Notes under the pieces: generated by a model
The model's database searches: none
What the model saw: the letters and a program-made list of their open reading frames with translations, nothing else
Told to the model about the DNA's origin: nothing
Translations under genes and position numbers: made by a program
In this document: piece by piece, positions 22,881 to 30,243 of the stretch
How the letters are laid out: each line of letters begins with the position of its first letter
How positions within the stretch are numbered: the stretch's first letter is position 1
NCBI GenBank assembly: GCA_021850625.1
Contig: JAJZLJ010000027.1
Coordinates: forward strand, 87,389 to 122,173
Reading direction: 5' to 3'
Source: Microcaldota archaeon
Lineage (GTDB): Archaea > Micrarchaeota > Micrarchaeia > Micrarchaeales > CABMGC01
Length of the DNA: 34,785 nt

Positions 22881-24167
22881 TTAATCTTCCTCATCCGAGT
22901 CGGTTGTTTGTTTTTGTTCTGTTTCCTCGTTTTGTTCTTTTTGTTTTTCCTCTTTTTTATTCATGACTTTTTCTCCCGTATCGTCTTTTGTGTCTTCTTC
23001 TTCTTCATCTTCATTTGTTTCAGGAGTTTTTTTACCAGCTCCCCTACCAAAATTAAATTTTATTATATCTAATCGTTCATCCTCTTTGTCACCACCCCAT
23101 ATCTTCAACTTATAACCATATTTTCCAGTATTGGGTTTATGACCATTAATGATATTATCTGCAAGCTGGGTTGCTTGTATATCGCTTGGGGTGTCAAAGA
23201 GTTTATCGTAAGTATTTTTAAAGTTAGAAAAGGTACTTTCGTCTAGTTTTTTCTGCTCTGCTGCTCTGAGATTAGGATCATTTATTTTTTTGATTTCTGT
23301 GCTGCGCGTTTGATATTGTGCTATCTGTTTGTTTAATTTGTTCTGCGAATCTCTAAGCTCCTTCTTTCTTTTTAAAAGTAATGAGCTTGCCATTGCCATT
23401 TCCTGGAGTTTCATTTTCTTTTGCATCGCTCCCAAATTTTTATCTGTCTTTATTTTTTGCATGAGTTTAGAGATGGCTCTTCTTTGTTCTGAAACTGTCC
23501 TAAGAGAATCGCCTAAAATAGTATCTTTAATAGTAGAGTTATATTTTGAGTTATAGTTCTCAAGTTCTTCTTCTTTAGATTTGTAAAAAAGCTCTTTTGC
23601 CTTTTTAGGAGCCTTGCCAGTTACGACCATATTAATAAAACCTGTAGATGCAAGTATAGAACCTCTCACAAGAGGAGAAAATATGTATGTTGCTCTACCT
23701 ACATTCTTCATTAAACTATCAGAATCTGATTGATTTTTTTCTTTGCTTCCGGAATTTTTTTTACCGCCAGTTTTACTGCCAGGAATAATTGCTGCTCCAC
23801 TTATACCTAATTGCGCTGCGCCTGCGCCTCTATTAAAAAGCGTATTAAAGTCTTTATTCAAAGCTTCATTCTTTTTATTCTCATTGACTCCAACATTCCT
23901 TTTTGTTTTCTTTAATGGTTTTTGTGTATAACCAAGGAAATCTTTTTTGAAGGTTTTATTTGCTAGAGTGCCTTTGCCCTGTCCGCCGCCTAATCCAGCT
24001 ATAGTTCCTATACCAAAAACATTAAACAGACTCCAGCCACGTGCTATTCCAGCTGCAGCCCCTATGAAAAAAAGTATTATCAAAACAGGAATAAGTGCAT
24101 TTATTGCACCTACTGAAAGTATTATTGAATAAAGAATAGAAAATATTAAAACAAGAGCATATTGCAT
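22881..24167 (-). CDS. Membrane-anchored coiled-coil protein with acidic tail, first gene of the VirB4-like cluster
   Basis: 428 residues. Two hydrophobic helices open the protein (~3-20 and ~22-42), followed by a Gly-rich turn (LGGGQGKG) and a long basic, mostly helical cytoplasmic region (~70-370) with coiled coil around 225-320 (RRAISKLMQKIKTDKNLG; LLLKRKKELRDSQNKLNKQ). A more hydrophobic stretch at ~160-185 could be a third membrane segment. The last ~45 residues are extremely acidic (Glu/Asp runs), with Lys and Gln. Charge polarity and anchoring suggest a scaffold or cytoplasmic docking protein, perhaps for nucleic acid or the ATPase. This is inference and no family is recognised. It is separated by 100 nt from the six-paralogue array and may be transcribed with it or on its own. 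Confidence 0.72.
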   Translation of the reverse strand: MQYALVLIFSILYSIILSVGAINALIPVLIILFFIGAAAGIARGWSLFNVFGIGTIAGLGGGQGKGTLANKTFKKDFLGYTQKPLKKTKRNVGVNENKKNEALNKDFNTLFNRGAGAAQLGISGAAIIPGSKTGGKKNSGSKEKNQSDSDSLMKNVGRATYIFSPLVRGSILASTGFINMVVTGKAPKKAKELFYKSKEEELENYNSKYNSTIKDTILGDSLRTVSEQRRAISKLMQKIKTDKNLGAMQKKMKLQEMAMASSLLLKRKKELRDSQNKLNKQIAQYQTRSTEIKKINDPNLRAAEQKKLDESTFSNFKNTYDKLFDTPSDIQATQLADNIINGHKPNTGKYGYKLKIWGGDKEDERLDIIKFNFGRGAGKKTPETNEDEEEEDTKDDTGEKVMNKKEEKQKEQNEETEQKQTTDSDEED

Positions 24168-24358
24168 TTTATATACCTTATTGCACGCTTTATCCCTATC
24201 TCAAAAATAGGAGTTTGCGCACATGTTTGAATCCATCATAAAACTATATACTGCAAGTAATATATTTATATGGTATTTACCTTTGCTTTATAATCTTTAT
24301 GTATGCTTTTGTGTAATTATGTCAAAATTCATTTATGTAAAGAATAAGTTTTATTAAT

Positions 24359-24429
24359 GGCCTTGACCGGGGGTCGGACCCGGACCTAGGGATCCACAGT
24401 CCCTTATGCTACCGCTACACCATCAAGGC
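24359..24429 (-). tRNA. trnH: tRNA-His (anticodon GTG)
   Basis: A full cloverleaf can be drawn: acceptor GCCTTGA/TCAAGGC (7 bp), D-arm GTGT...GCAT with loop AGCGGTA, anticodon arm AGGGA-CTGTGGA-TCCCT with anticodon GTG, a 4-nt variable loop, and T-arm CCGGG-TCCGACC-CCCGG. The discriminator is C73, as expected for tRNA-His. CCA is not encoded. There is no intron. The base before position 1 is C, so the G-1 that marks tRNA-His is not encoded as a pairing base. A TATA-like TTATATAAAA (~24473-24482) lies upstream. The 3' end faces the membrane-gene cluster. Confidence 0.95.
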
Positions 24430-24736
24430 GCCAGATTTTTTGAATTGTTTTGAATGTAATGTTTTATATAAAATATTTTTTAGATGTTTAAATAATTTTT
24501 ATTAGTAATTTTATACACTAATAGTTTACACGTGTTCATATATAAATATTATTACTGTATTTTTTCTGTTTCTTTTCTAGAAGTAATGAACCTCCTATGA
24601 AATGTTGTAAGTATCTTTTGCTGCAAGACTGAGAACTCTTTGACGTTTGAAACAAACTACAAGTAGTCTAGGTATCCAGTACAATAATAAAGTAAATTAA
24701 TAAAAAACAAATAATTAGAGTAAAATAATTTTACAA
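24430..24736. other. 307-nt intergenic region: tRNA promoter, possible small RNA, S5-operon end
   Basis: No coding frame is convincing. On the minus strand it contains the tRNA-His promoter (~24473-24482) and, after the S5 stop, an oligo-T stretch (~24703-24709) that could end the ribosomal operon. On the plus strand an 8-bp palindrome ACACGTGT (24528-24535) directly precedes a strong TATA box, TATATAAA (24539-24546), which points at no gene. Downstream there is a CCTCCT (24591-24596) and nested inverted repeats: AGACT/AGTCT (24626-24630 and 24665-24669) enclosing GTTTG-AAA-CAAAC (24645-24657). This could be a small non-coding RNA of ~100 nt. The evidence is promoter plus structure only. Confidence 0.35.
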
Positions 24737-25402
24737 TTATAATAAAGCTTTTACTGCATCTACGTTTTTTATCTCGTTAATTGCCTTTAAGGCTTTCTGT
24801 GTGGCCATAGCAACGTTATAGATGTCCCTTGTTCTTCCTCTAGAATAAGTCCATACATCCTTTACTCCGGCTAATTCCAAGACCGAACGCATAGTATCAG
24901 CAGCAACTATACCTACCCCACGAGGAGCAGGTTTAAGTATTATTTGTGAGCTTCCTACCTTTGTTTTCATTGTAAGAGGAAGTGTATGTGGAGTACCACA
25001 GTTGCATTCCCATGAACCACAGCCCAATTTTATTGAAATTATATTTTTCTTTGCTATTCTTATTGCAGTATCTATTGCAGGTCTTACTTCGACATCCTTT
25101 CCAACGCCCACACCGACATGACCAGCTCTATCTCCTACGACCACAGTTACACGAAACTTCTGTCGTCTATTATTTTTTGTCATTCTTTGTACAGATGCTA
25201 TTTCAAGAACCTTGTCTTCTAGTGTAGGTATCAATGCATCTACTATGCCTACCTCTTTTATAGGCTTTCCGCTTGAAAAGATCTCTTCTATGTTTTTTAT
25301 TTTACCTTCGCTTACTAGAACACCTAACTTTGTTTTAGGAGTCCATGAAAATTCTGATGCAGTATTAATTTCTCTTTCTCTCTTTTCCAATAAATCACTC
25401 AT
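24737..25402 (-). CDS. rps5: Small-subunit ribosomal protein S5 (uS5)
   Basis: 221 residues from ATG 25402, which overlaps the end of rpl18 by 8 nt (ATGAGTGA). An in-frame ATG at 25438 would add 12 residues inside rpl18 and is less likely. The N-terminal double-stranded-RNA-binding fold includes FRVTVVVGDRAGHVGVGVGK; the C-terminal domain has the archaeal GCGSWECNCG...HTLP insertion and LKPAPRGVGIVAAD. uS5 lines the mRNA entry region of the 30S subunit. It is the last gene of this operon; L30, L15 and secY, which usually follow in archaeal spc operons, are not here. Confidence 0.95.
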   Translation of the reverse strand: MSDLLEKREREINTASEFSWTPKTKLGVLVSEGKIKNIEEIFSSGKPIKEVGIVDALIPTLEDKVLEIASVQRMTKNNRRQKFRVTVVVGDRAGHVGVGVGKDVEVRPAIDTAIRIAKKNIISIKLGCGSWECNCGTPHTLPLTMKTKVGSSQIILKPAPRGVGIVAADTMRSVLELAGVKDVWTYSRGRTRDIYNVAMATQKALKAINEIKNVDAVKALL

Positions 25403-25961
25403 TAAGTATCTTTCCTTTAACTGTTTTGAATAAGGCATTTAACTCTTCAGGCTTTATATTAGCTTTTAAATATGCCCCAAATGTTCGCTCGTATGCTTGT
25501 TTATCATCCTTTAATTTAAGAGCGTATGAATTTGAACCATCATACGTATTTTCTTCAATTTTTACTCCGGAACGTAGTTTTATTCCGCCATCTATACAAC
25601 CCTGTGCAAAAACAAATGGTATTGAGTTTTTGACTGGAGCACTTAGACCTATATCTAGTATGTATTCCTTGTTTTCAAGCTTCTTTTCTTTTAATTTTTT
25701 GGATAGAAGTAGTCCAGTAAGATATGCTGTGGCTTTGTTGCTTCTTGATGGCCAACCATACTTTGAAAGAGAATCTGAATAAACAGAAGCGAGGATTATA
25801 TCGCCTTTTTCTTCGTATTTTATAAGTTGCCCAGATATACGCCTATTTGACTTTCTAATTGCTATTCTTTCTAAATCTGATTTAACCAATGGAAATCGTT
25901 TATGATAATTGGTTATGTGTTTTCTTTTTCTTTTAAAACTTAATTTAAATATTTTTGCCAT
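25395..25961 (-). CDS. rpl18: Large-subunit ribosomal protein L18 (uL18)
   Basis: 188 residues, typical of archaeal uL18, the 5S rRNA-binding protein of the central protuberance. The basic start MAKIFKLSFKRKRKHITNY, the RLAIRKSN-like segment (LERIAIRKSNRRISGQLI), and the core NKATAYLTGLLLSKK and LDIGLSAP are recognisable. It starts 8 nt downstream of rpl19e and overlaps rps5 by 8 nt. Confidence 0.94.
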   Translation of the reverse strand: MAKIFKLSFKRKRKHITNYHKRFPLVKSDLERIAIRKSNRRISGQLIKYEEKGDIILASVYSDSLSKYGWPSRSNKATAYLTGLLLSKKLKEKKLENKEYILDIGLSAPVKNSIPFVFAQGCIDGGIKLRSGVKIEENTYDGSNSYALKLKDDKQAYERTFGAYLKANIKPEELNALFKTVKGKILNE

Positions 25962-25969
25962 TTACTCAT

Positions 25970-26464
25970 CTATTTTTTGTATTGACTTTTAGCATAGTCG
26001 TTTATTGCTTTTATGTCCTCTTCATTTATCTTTATGCCACCTTCCCTTATGTGTAGTATTAATGATGCTTTATCTGGAAAACTGTTGCCCTTAACAAGCA
26101 TATAATATTTGTTAAATGTGATGTTGTCGAGTTTGCCCATTGACCTAAGTCTATCAAGAAGTAATCTTTGCGATCTTACCTGTTTTATCCAACGTTCGCC
26201 TCTTCTAGCTTTTAAGGTACCTTTTCTTTTTCCAGGGCCGCGTCCTCGTCCTTTGCTTCTCCTTATCTTAAGAAGTTTTGAATTCATACTGACATTGTGT
26301 TTTTCTTTTGTTGCGTATACTCCGCCATTTTTTACCAATGCTCTTACATCGTCACGAGTCATTGCTTTTTTTGCCTCTTCTATGCTAGAGGCATTTATTC
26401 TTATCGAACTTTCGCCTCGTTTCATAATCTCTGAAGCTATACGTTTAGTAAATTTTATGGTCAT
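25970..26464 (-). CDS. rpl19e: Large-subunit ribosomal protein L19e (eL19)
   Basis: 164 residues, slightly longer than the usual ~150. The family core is clear: KKAMTRDDVRALVKNGGV, then the basic SKGRGRGPGKRKGTLKARRG and WIKQVRSQRLLLDRL. eL19 forms an intersubunit bridge. Its ATG overlaps the rpl32e stop by 4 nt (ATGA), indicating translational coupling. Confidence 0.96.
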   Translation of the reverse strand: MTIKFTKRIASEIMKRGESSIRINASSIEEAKKAMTRDDVRALVKNGGVYATKEKHNVSMNSKLLKIRRSKGRGRGPGKRKGTLKARRGERWIKQVRSQRLLLDRLRSMGKLDNITFNKYYMLVKGNSFPDKASLILHIREGGIKINEEDIKAINDYAKSQYKK

Positions 26465-26817
26465 GCTTTCACCTTATTTGCAACCTTTAACCCTGCTTTT
26501 TCAGCTTCGGTCTGTAAAAGGAATTTTTTTCTTTTTGAAAGTGCATGATGAAGAACTATTGAAACATCAGGTATAAGCATTGCGCCTTTTAGCTCGGCAG
26601 AATTGCTTATTAAAACCTTTTGTTTACCATCTGCACCTATGCCATTTTTAAGAATATCATTTTTATATCCTATTTTAGGTATTGCGCCGTAGCCGCTTCT
26701 CATCACTCTTTTTTTATTGTCTATTCCTCTTTGGTGCCTCCATCTATTCTTAACTCCTTTCCTGCTTTTAGCACCATAGTTAGGAACCACGAACTTTGAT
26801 TTCTTTTTTATATTCAT
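26461..26817 (-). CDS. rpl32e: Large-subunit ribosomal protein L32e (eL32)
   Basis: 118 residues, with the characteristic WRHQRGIDNKKR, GYGAIPKIGYKND and LHHALSKRKK segments of eL32. A GTGAT ribosome-binding site precedes the ATG. The N-terminal extension is short, as in other archaea. It lies between L6 and L19e, the standard archaeal order. Confidence 0.94.
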   Translation of the reverse strand: MNIKKKSKFVVPNYGAKSRKGVKNRWRHQRGIDNKKRVMRSGYGAIPKIGYKNDILKNGIGADGKQKVLISNSAELKGAMLIPDVSIVLHHALSKRKKFLLQTEAEKAGLKVANKVKA

Positions 26818-26835
26818 ATAATCACAATATAGTCA

Positions 26836-27357
26836 TTATTCCTTTGATATGTATATTCCATCTTGGAATACGCGCGTATCATATCCTCTTGCAAAACAAA
26901 CCTTTCTTAGATTTGCAACTGTCTGACCTACATCATAAGCATCTACACCTTTAACCGTAACTGCCTGGCCTTTTACCTCAACTTTTGTATCTCCAACAAT
27001 CTTTGTTTCTCTAGGAACTCTCTCACCGAATACGTTTTTAACAAATATATCCTTTCCTTTTATTTCTAAAGACATTGGAAAGTGTGCAAAAAATATGGTC
27101 ATCTTTGTTTCTATACCGTTCTCTACGCCTTTCATTGAGGTCTTGACTTCTGAACCTAAAGCTTGCGCAGCAAGAACTGCTTTTTGAGCTAATTTTTTAT
27201 TTGAAACTTCTTCAATCTTTATCTTTGAACCTATGACTGAAACAGAAAGTAGTCTTTTGTTAAAGCGCTTAGTGCAAGAGCCAAGCTTGCCAGTAATTTT
27301 AATTAAGGTGTCATTCACTGAAACCGTTACTCCTTTTTCAATATCTAATTCTTGCAT
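26836..27357 (-). CDS. rpl6: Large-subunit ribosomal protein L6 (uL6)
   Basis: 173 residues with two related alpha/beta repeats, as expected of uL6 near the sarcin-ricin loop. Recognisable parts are VSVNDTLIKITGKLG, a middle FFAHFPMSLEIKGK and NVFGERVPRETKI, and a C-terminal CFARGYDTRVFQDGIYI. Position between S8 and L32e is standard. The gap after S8 is 17 nt. Confidence 0.94.
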   Translation of the reverse strand: MQELDIEKGVTVSVNDTLIKITGKLGSCTKRFNKRLLSVSVIGSKIKIEEVSNKKLAQKAVLAAQALGSEVKTSMKGVENGIETKMTIFFAHFPMSLEIKGKDIFVKNVFGERVPRETKIVGDTKVEVKGQAVTVKGVDAYDVGQTVANLRKVCFARGYDTRVFQDGIYISKE

Positions 27358-27374
27358 AAAATCAACTTAATTCC

Positions 27375-27767
27375 TCAGTACAGATATGCCAGTAATCTAC
27401 CGCCAGTATTCTGTTCTTTTGCCTCTCTGTTTGTAAGTATGCCATTTGGTGTTGAGATTATCAAAATGCCAAAGTCCTTACTTGGAATGTATCTTTTTTC
27501 ATATTTTTGATACTCTTTTAATCCTACAGCATGTCTAGGTTTTACAACACCTATGTCGTTTATTTTCTTAGAAAGTTTTACTTTAAGGGTTTTAAATTTC
27601 CCATCGCTCTGTTCCTCAAAACTTTCTATGTAACCATTTTTCTTTATAGTTTCTAGAACAGCACGCACTAATTTTGTCGATGCCACAGTACACTCATATC
27701 CACCTGTGTTTTCGCACACTTTTATCTTATTTAAAACATCTGCCAATACATCCATAAATTCACTCAT
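27375..27767 (-). CDS. rps8: Small-subunit ribosomal protein S8 (uS8)
   Basis: 130 residues from ATG 27767 (MSEFMDVLADVLNKIKV), the usual archaeal uS8 length. An in-frame ATG six codons earlier (27785) overlaps rps14 and does not fit family N-termini. The C-terminal GILIISTPNGILTNREAK and GGRLLAYLY block is diagnostic. uS8 binds the central domain of 16S rRNA and is an early assembly protein. It starts 4 nt after rps14. Confidence 0.95.
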   Translation of the reverse strand: MSEFMDVLADVLNKIKVCENTGGYECTVASTKLVRAVLETIKKNGYIESFEEQSDGKFKTLKVKLSKKINDIGVVKPRHAVGLKEYQKYEKRYIPSKDFGILIISTPNGILTNREAKEQNTGGRLLAYLY

Positions 27768-27771
27768 TGAA

Positions 27772-27927
27772 CTAATACTTTTCAAAACCTATGTACTTTG
27801 CAGATTCGCGGAAACATCTTCTGCATATTCTTAGATTATAACGTCTTATTAATCCTCTTGATGAACCGCACATTCTGCACTTTCTGACTCCTTTTCCTTT
27901 CATCTTTTGCTCAAAATTTATCTTCAT
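27772..27927 (-). CDS. rps14: Small-subunit ribosomal protein S14 (uS14), zinc form
   Basis: 51 residues: MKINFEQKMKGKGVRKCRMC..., with zinc ligands Cys17-x2-Cys20 and Cys35-x2-Cys38 and the conserved GLIRRYNLRICRRCFRE stretch. This is the short zinc-binding form of uS14 used by archaea. It sits between L5 and S8 as in other archaeal spc operons. Confidence 0.94.
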   Translation of the reverse strand: MKINFEQKMKGKGVRKCRMCGSSRGLIRRYNLRICRRCFRESAKYIGFEKY

Positions 27928-27946
27928 TTAATCATATCCCATAAGT

Positions 27947-28462
27947 TTATTCCTGTAAGGTTATCTTTAAATTATTTTTTAAGTACTCTGCTATCTCCTC
28001 GCGTTTTATTCTGCTGTGTTTTATAGAAGGTTTGGTTGTTTTTCGTTTTCTATTTGCAACCCTTGCACCTTTTCGAGCAAATGCGGCATTAACATTCATG
28101 CCTAAGATACCTATTTTAGGATCATATTTTACTCCAGAAAAATAAATGTATTCCTTAACTCCGAAATTTAATGAGTTGTTTGCTATTGCATTTTTGCCCA
28201 AAACATTATTGTTAGCATCTAGTGCTCTCTTTAGAAAGTCCAATGCTTCCTTTCCGCGTATTGTTGATACTGCACCTATGTGCTGTCCTTTTTTGAGTTT
28301 GAGTTCTGGATCTCGTCTTTTTGAAAGTGTTGTTCCGGCATTATGATTTGTTAATTTTTTAATTAGCGCTTTGGCATTGTCCACAAGATTCTCATTAAGC
28401 CCTACTCCTATATTTATTACTACCTTTTCCAAATATATTTTTTCCATCGGATTTTCTGCCAT
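27947..28462 (-). CDS. rpl5: Large-subunit ribosomal protein L5 (uL5)
   Basis: 171 residues from ATG 28462 (MAENPMEKIYLEKVVINIG), matching the archaeal uL5 start 'AENPM'. TTG 28474 is in frame but overlaps rps4e. The family segments RRDPELKLKKGQHIGAV, GVKEYIYFSGVKYDP and GILGMNVN are present. uL5 contacts 5S rRNA and P-site tRNA. It begins 1 nt after the rps4e stop. Confidence 0.95.
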   Translation of the reverse strand: MAENPMEKIYLEKVVINIGVGLNENLVDNAKALIKKLTNHNAGTTLSKRRDPELKLKKGQHIGAVSTIRGKEALDFLKRALDANNNVLGKNAIANNSLNFGVKEYIYFSGVKYDPKIGILGMNVNAAFARKGARVANRKRKTTKPSIKHSRIKREEIAEYLKNNLKITLQE

Positions 28463-28463
28463 T

Positions 28464-29147
28464 TTAATCAGCAATTGCCATTATATTTTTAAGAGTTGTC
28501 TCAAACTCTGTGCTTCCGGAATTTATAGTAACCAATGTTGATCTTGTCGCAGTGCCTTTTAGAATTTTACTTATAGTTCCAGATTCAGATGCGTGTGTAC
28601 CATTTATAACAAAACATTTTGAACCCTCGGCCAACTTTACTACGGATCCTATTTTTCCGTCTTTTAATAATACAGAATCATTTACCATTACATCATTAAT
28701 ATCCTTTATTTTCATTATTGAGCCGTCATGAAGTCGTACCATTGGGATCTTTCCTTTAGATAGATATTTCCCAACAACCTTGAAAAGTGATCTTGATTCT
28801 TTTTGTTTCTCTATTGAGAAAACACCATGCTTATTTGTATTTATATAGTAAGTATCCTTATTGTTTTCTATATTTATTATATCTCCAAAACCTACTGGAA
28901 AGAGCGGCTCTATTACAATCTTGCCATTTACCTTTATATTTTTATTTTTTATTACTATCTCTGCTTCTCTTGCTGTAGAAGTTAGACCTAACTTTTCAGT
29001 AAGTACGGTTTTTAGTGCTATGTTTGTATTTTTTGTATGTCTTCCAGGAAGTGGCTTGGCTATATAAGTAGAGCTCTTTCTTCCAATAGCCATATACTTA
29101 CTCGATGCGAGTCTTTTTATATGTCTGCCGTTTGCCTTATTTCCCAT
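28464..29147 (-). CDS. rps4e: Small-subunit ribosomal protein S4e (eS4)
   Basis: 227 residues: an S4-type RNA-binding part (KTVLTEKLGLTSTAREAEI, then VNGKIVIEPLFPVGFGDII), a central S4e domain (GKIPMVRLHDGSIMKIKDI) and a C-terminal KOW-like domain. The start MGNKANGRHIKRLASSKYM is typical, and GTGATAA precedes the ATG. eS4 is archaeal/eukaryal-specific and sits between L24 and L5 as usual. Confidence 0.95.
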   Translation of the reverse strand: MGNKANGRHIKRLASSKYMAIGRKSSTYIAKPLPGRHTKNTNIALKTVLTEKLGLTSTAREAEIVIKNKNIKVNGKIVIEPLFPVGFGDIINIENNKDTYYINTNKHGVFSIEKQKESRSLFKVVGKYLSKGKIPMVRLHDGSIMKIKDINDVMVNDSVLLKDGKIGSVVKLAEGSKCFVINGTHASESGTISKILKGTATRSTLVTINSGSTEFETTLKNIMAIAD

Positions 29148-29163
29148 TTTATCACATTAATAT

Positions 29164-29526
29164 TTATTCTTTAATACCAAGCTTTAGCTTTCTGAGTTTG
29201 TCGTTAAGTTCCAAATCTGTTATGTATACATTTGAGGTTCTAATAGGTATAAGCAGCTCTTTTCCTTTTGCATTTCTTCGCGTTATACCTTCTATAAAAA
29301 GCATACCGCTCTTTGTTTCTACCTTATTTACTTTTCCGCTTTTACCCTTGTTTGAACCTGACATTACTTTAACAGTATCTCCTTTTTTAACCTGCGCATT
29401 TCTCTTTTTTATATTAAGCTTTTTTGAAAGTTCTTTTGAGATTCTTGAATGAACAAATCCCTTGCGTATGTGGGCAGGTGCTGTATATCTGAATAATCTT
29501 TGTTTTCTTGGTTTGCCGCTTTTCAT
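29164..29526 (-). CDS. rpl24: Large-subunit ribosomal protein L24 (uL24)
   Basis: 120 residues. The basic N-terminus is the archaeal form (RKQRLFRYTAPAHIRK), followed by the KOW motif KKGDTVKVMSGSNKGKSGKV, then IEGITRRNAKGKE. uL24 starts 50S assembly by binding 23S domain I. GTGAT lies ahead of the ATG, four nt after the rpl14 stop. Confidence 0.95.
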   Translation of the reverse strand: MKSGKPRKQRLFRYTAPAHIRKGFVHSRISKELSKKLNIKKRNAQVKKGDTVKVMSGSNKGKSGKVNKVETKSGMLFIEGITRRNAKGKELLIPIRTSNVYITDLELNDKLRKLKLGIKE

Positions 29527-29530
29527 ATTA

Positions 29531-29935
29531 TCACACTATCCTTGAGGCTACACCTTTTATATTTGAAAATCTTTCGGCTACCTCTCTTGCTATTGCACCT
29601 TTTATTTCAGTTCCTACGGGCATGTTTTCTTCATTTACCATAACACCGGCATTGTCTTCAAAACGTATATGAAAACCATTTGCTCTTCTTAACGATGCTT
29701 TCTGTCTTACTATAACTACACGTACTGGTTTTTTAAGATACGTTGGAGTTCCCTTTCTTACACTTGCAGAAACTATATCTCCTATGCCTGCAGAGGCAAG
29801 TTTTCCATGTCTTCCGCCTCCTCCTTTACCTATTATATGTATTATTCTAAATTCGTAAGCGCCACTGTTATCTGCGCATGTAAGGACACTTCCCGGTATA
29901 AGCGTTTTCATTATTTTTGATGATACTCCTCGCAT
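29531..29935 (-). CDS. rpl14: Large-subunit ribosomal protein L14 (uL14)
   Basis: 134 residues. Diagnostic stretches are VLTCADNSGAYEFRIIHIIG, the Gly-rich KGGGGRHGKLASAGIGDIV, VRIVRQKAS-like VVIVRQKASLRRANG and FEDNAGVMVNEENMPVG. uL14 forms an intersubunit bridge and part of the factor-binding side. Gene order S17-L14-L24 is standard. Confidence 0.96.
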   Translation of the reverse strand: MRGVSSKIMKTLIPGSVLTCADNSGAYEFRIIHIIGKGGGGRHGKLASAGIGDIVSASVRKGTPTYLKKPVRVVIVRQKASLRRANGFHIRFEDNAGVMVNEENMPVGTEIKGAIAREVAERFSNIKGVASRIV

Positions 29936-29947
29936 TATAAAACCTAA

Positions 29948-30235
29948 TTATTTTACTAAACCAGTCACAACAAAAGACTTTGTTTTGCTAAGCCTTCTGG
30001 TTTCATCTATATTTACTATATCTCCTTCCTTGACTGCCATGCAGTCTGGATTATAAGCAGGTATTCTTGATCTTTTCCTTAAATATCTTTCATACTTGTA
30101 CATGTATTTAGTGTAATCTATCTCTACTATTGCTGTTTTCTTTGCCTTTGCACTGACGACCTTCCCTGAAAGTTTTATGCCTCTGGTACTTAGATTGCCG
30201 TGCACAGGACATTTAATATCATTACATTCCAACAT
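29948..30235 (-). CDS. rps17: Small-subunit ribosomal protein S17 (uS17)
   Basis: 95 residues from ATG 30235; GTG 30241 is two codons earlier, but GGTG across that position looks like the ribosome-binding site instead. The archaeal N-terminal CNDIKCPVHGNLSTRG is present, then the S17 OB-fold (KVVSAKAKKTAIVEIDYTK; YLRKRSRIPAYNPD; VKEGDIVNIDETRRLSKTK). uS17 is an early 16S-binding protein. Confidence 0.95.
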   Translation of the reverse strand: MLECNDIKCPVHGNLSTRGIKLSGKVVSAKAKKTAIVEIDYTKYMYKYERYLRKRSRIPAYNPDCMAVKEGDIVNIDETRRLSKTKSFVVTGLVK

Positions 30236-30243
30236 ATACACCT

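Noticed and set aside
7919-24167. Cluster as a type IV pilus or archaellum operon
   Set aside because: There is no prepilin with a class III signal, no FlaI/PilT-type secretion ATPase and no PilC/FlaJ-type membrane protein; the motor is VirB4-like.
7827-24429. Cluster as a recent integration at the tRNA-His 3' end
   Set aside because: The tRNA 3' end does face the cluster, but by eye I found no second copy of the tRNA 3' sequence near 7.8-7.9 kb, no integrase and no clear composition change. Integration remains possible but unsupported.
24582-24632. Possible C/D-box guide RNA (GTAATGA ... CTGA)
   Set aside because: The C box is imperfect, no clear D'/C' boxes exist and the flanks do not form a terminal stem.
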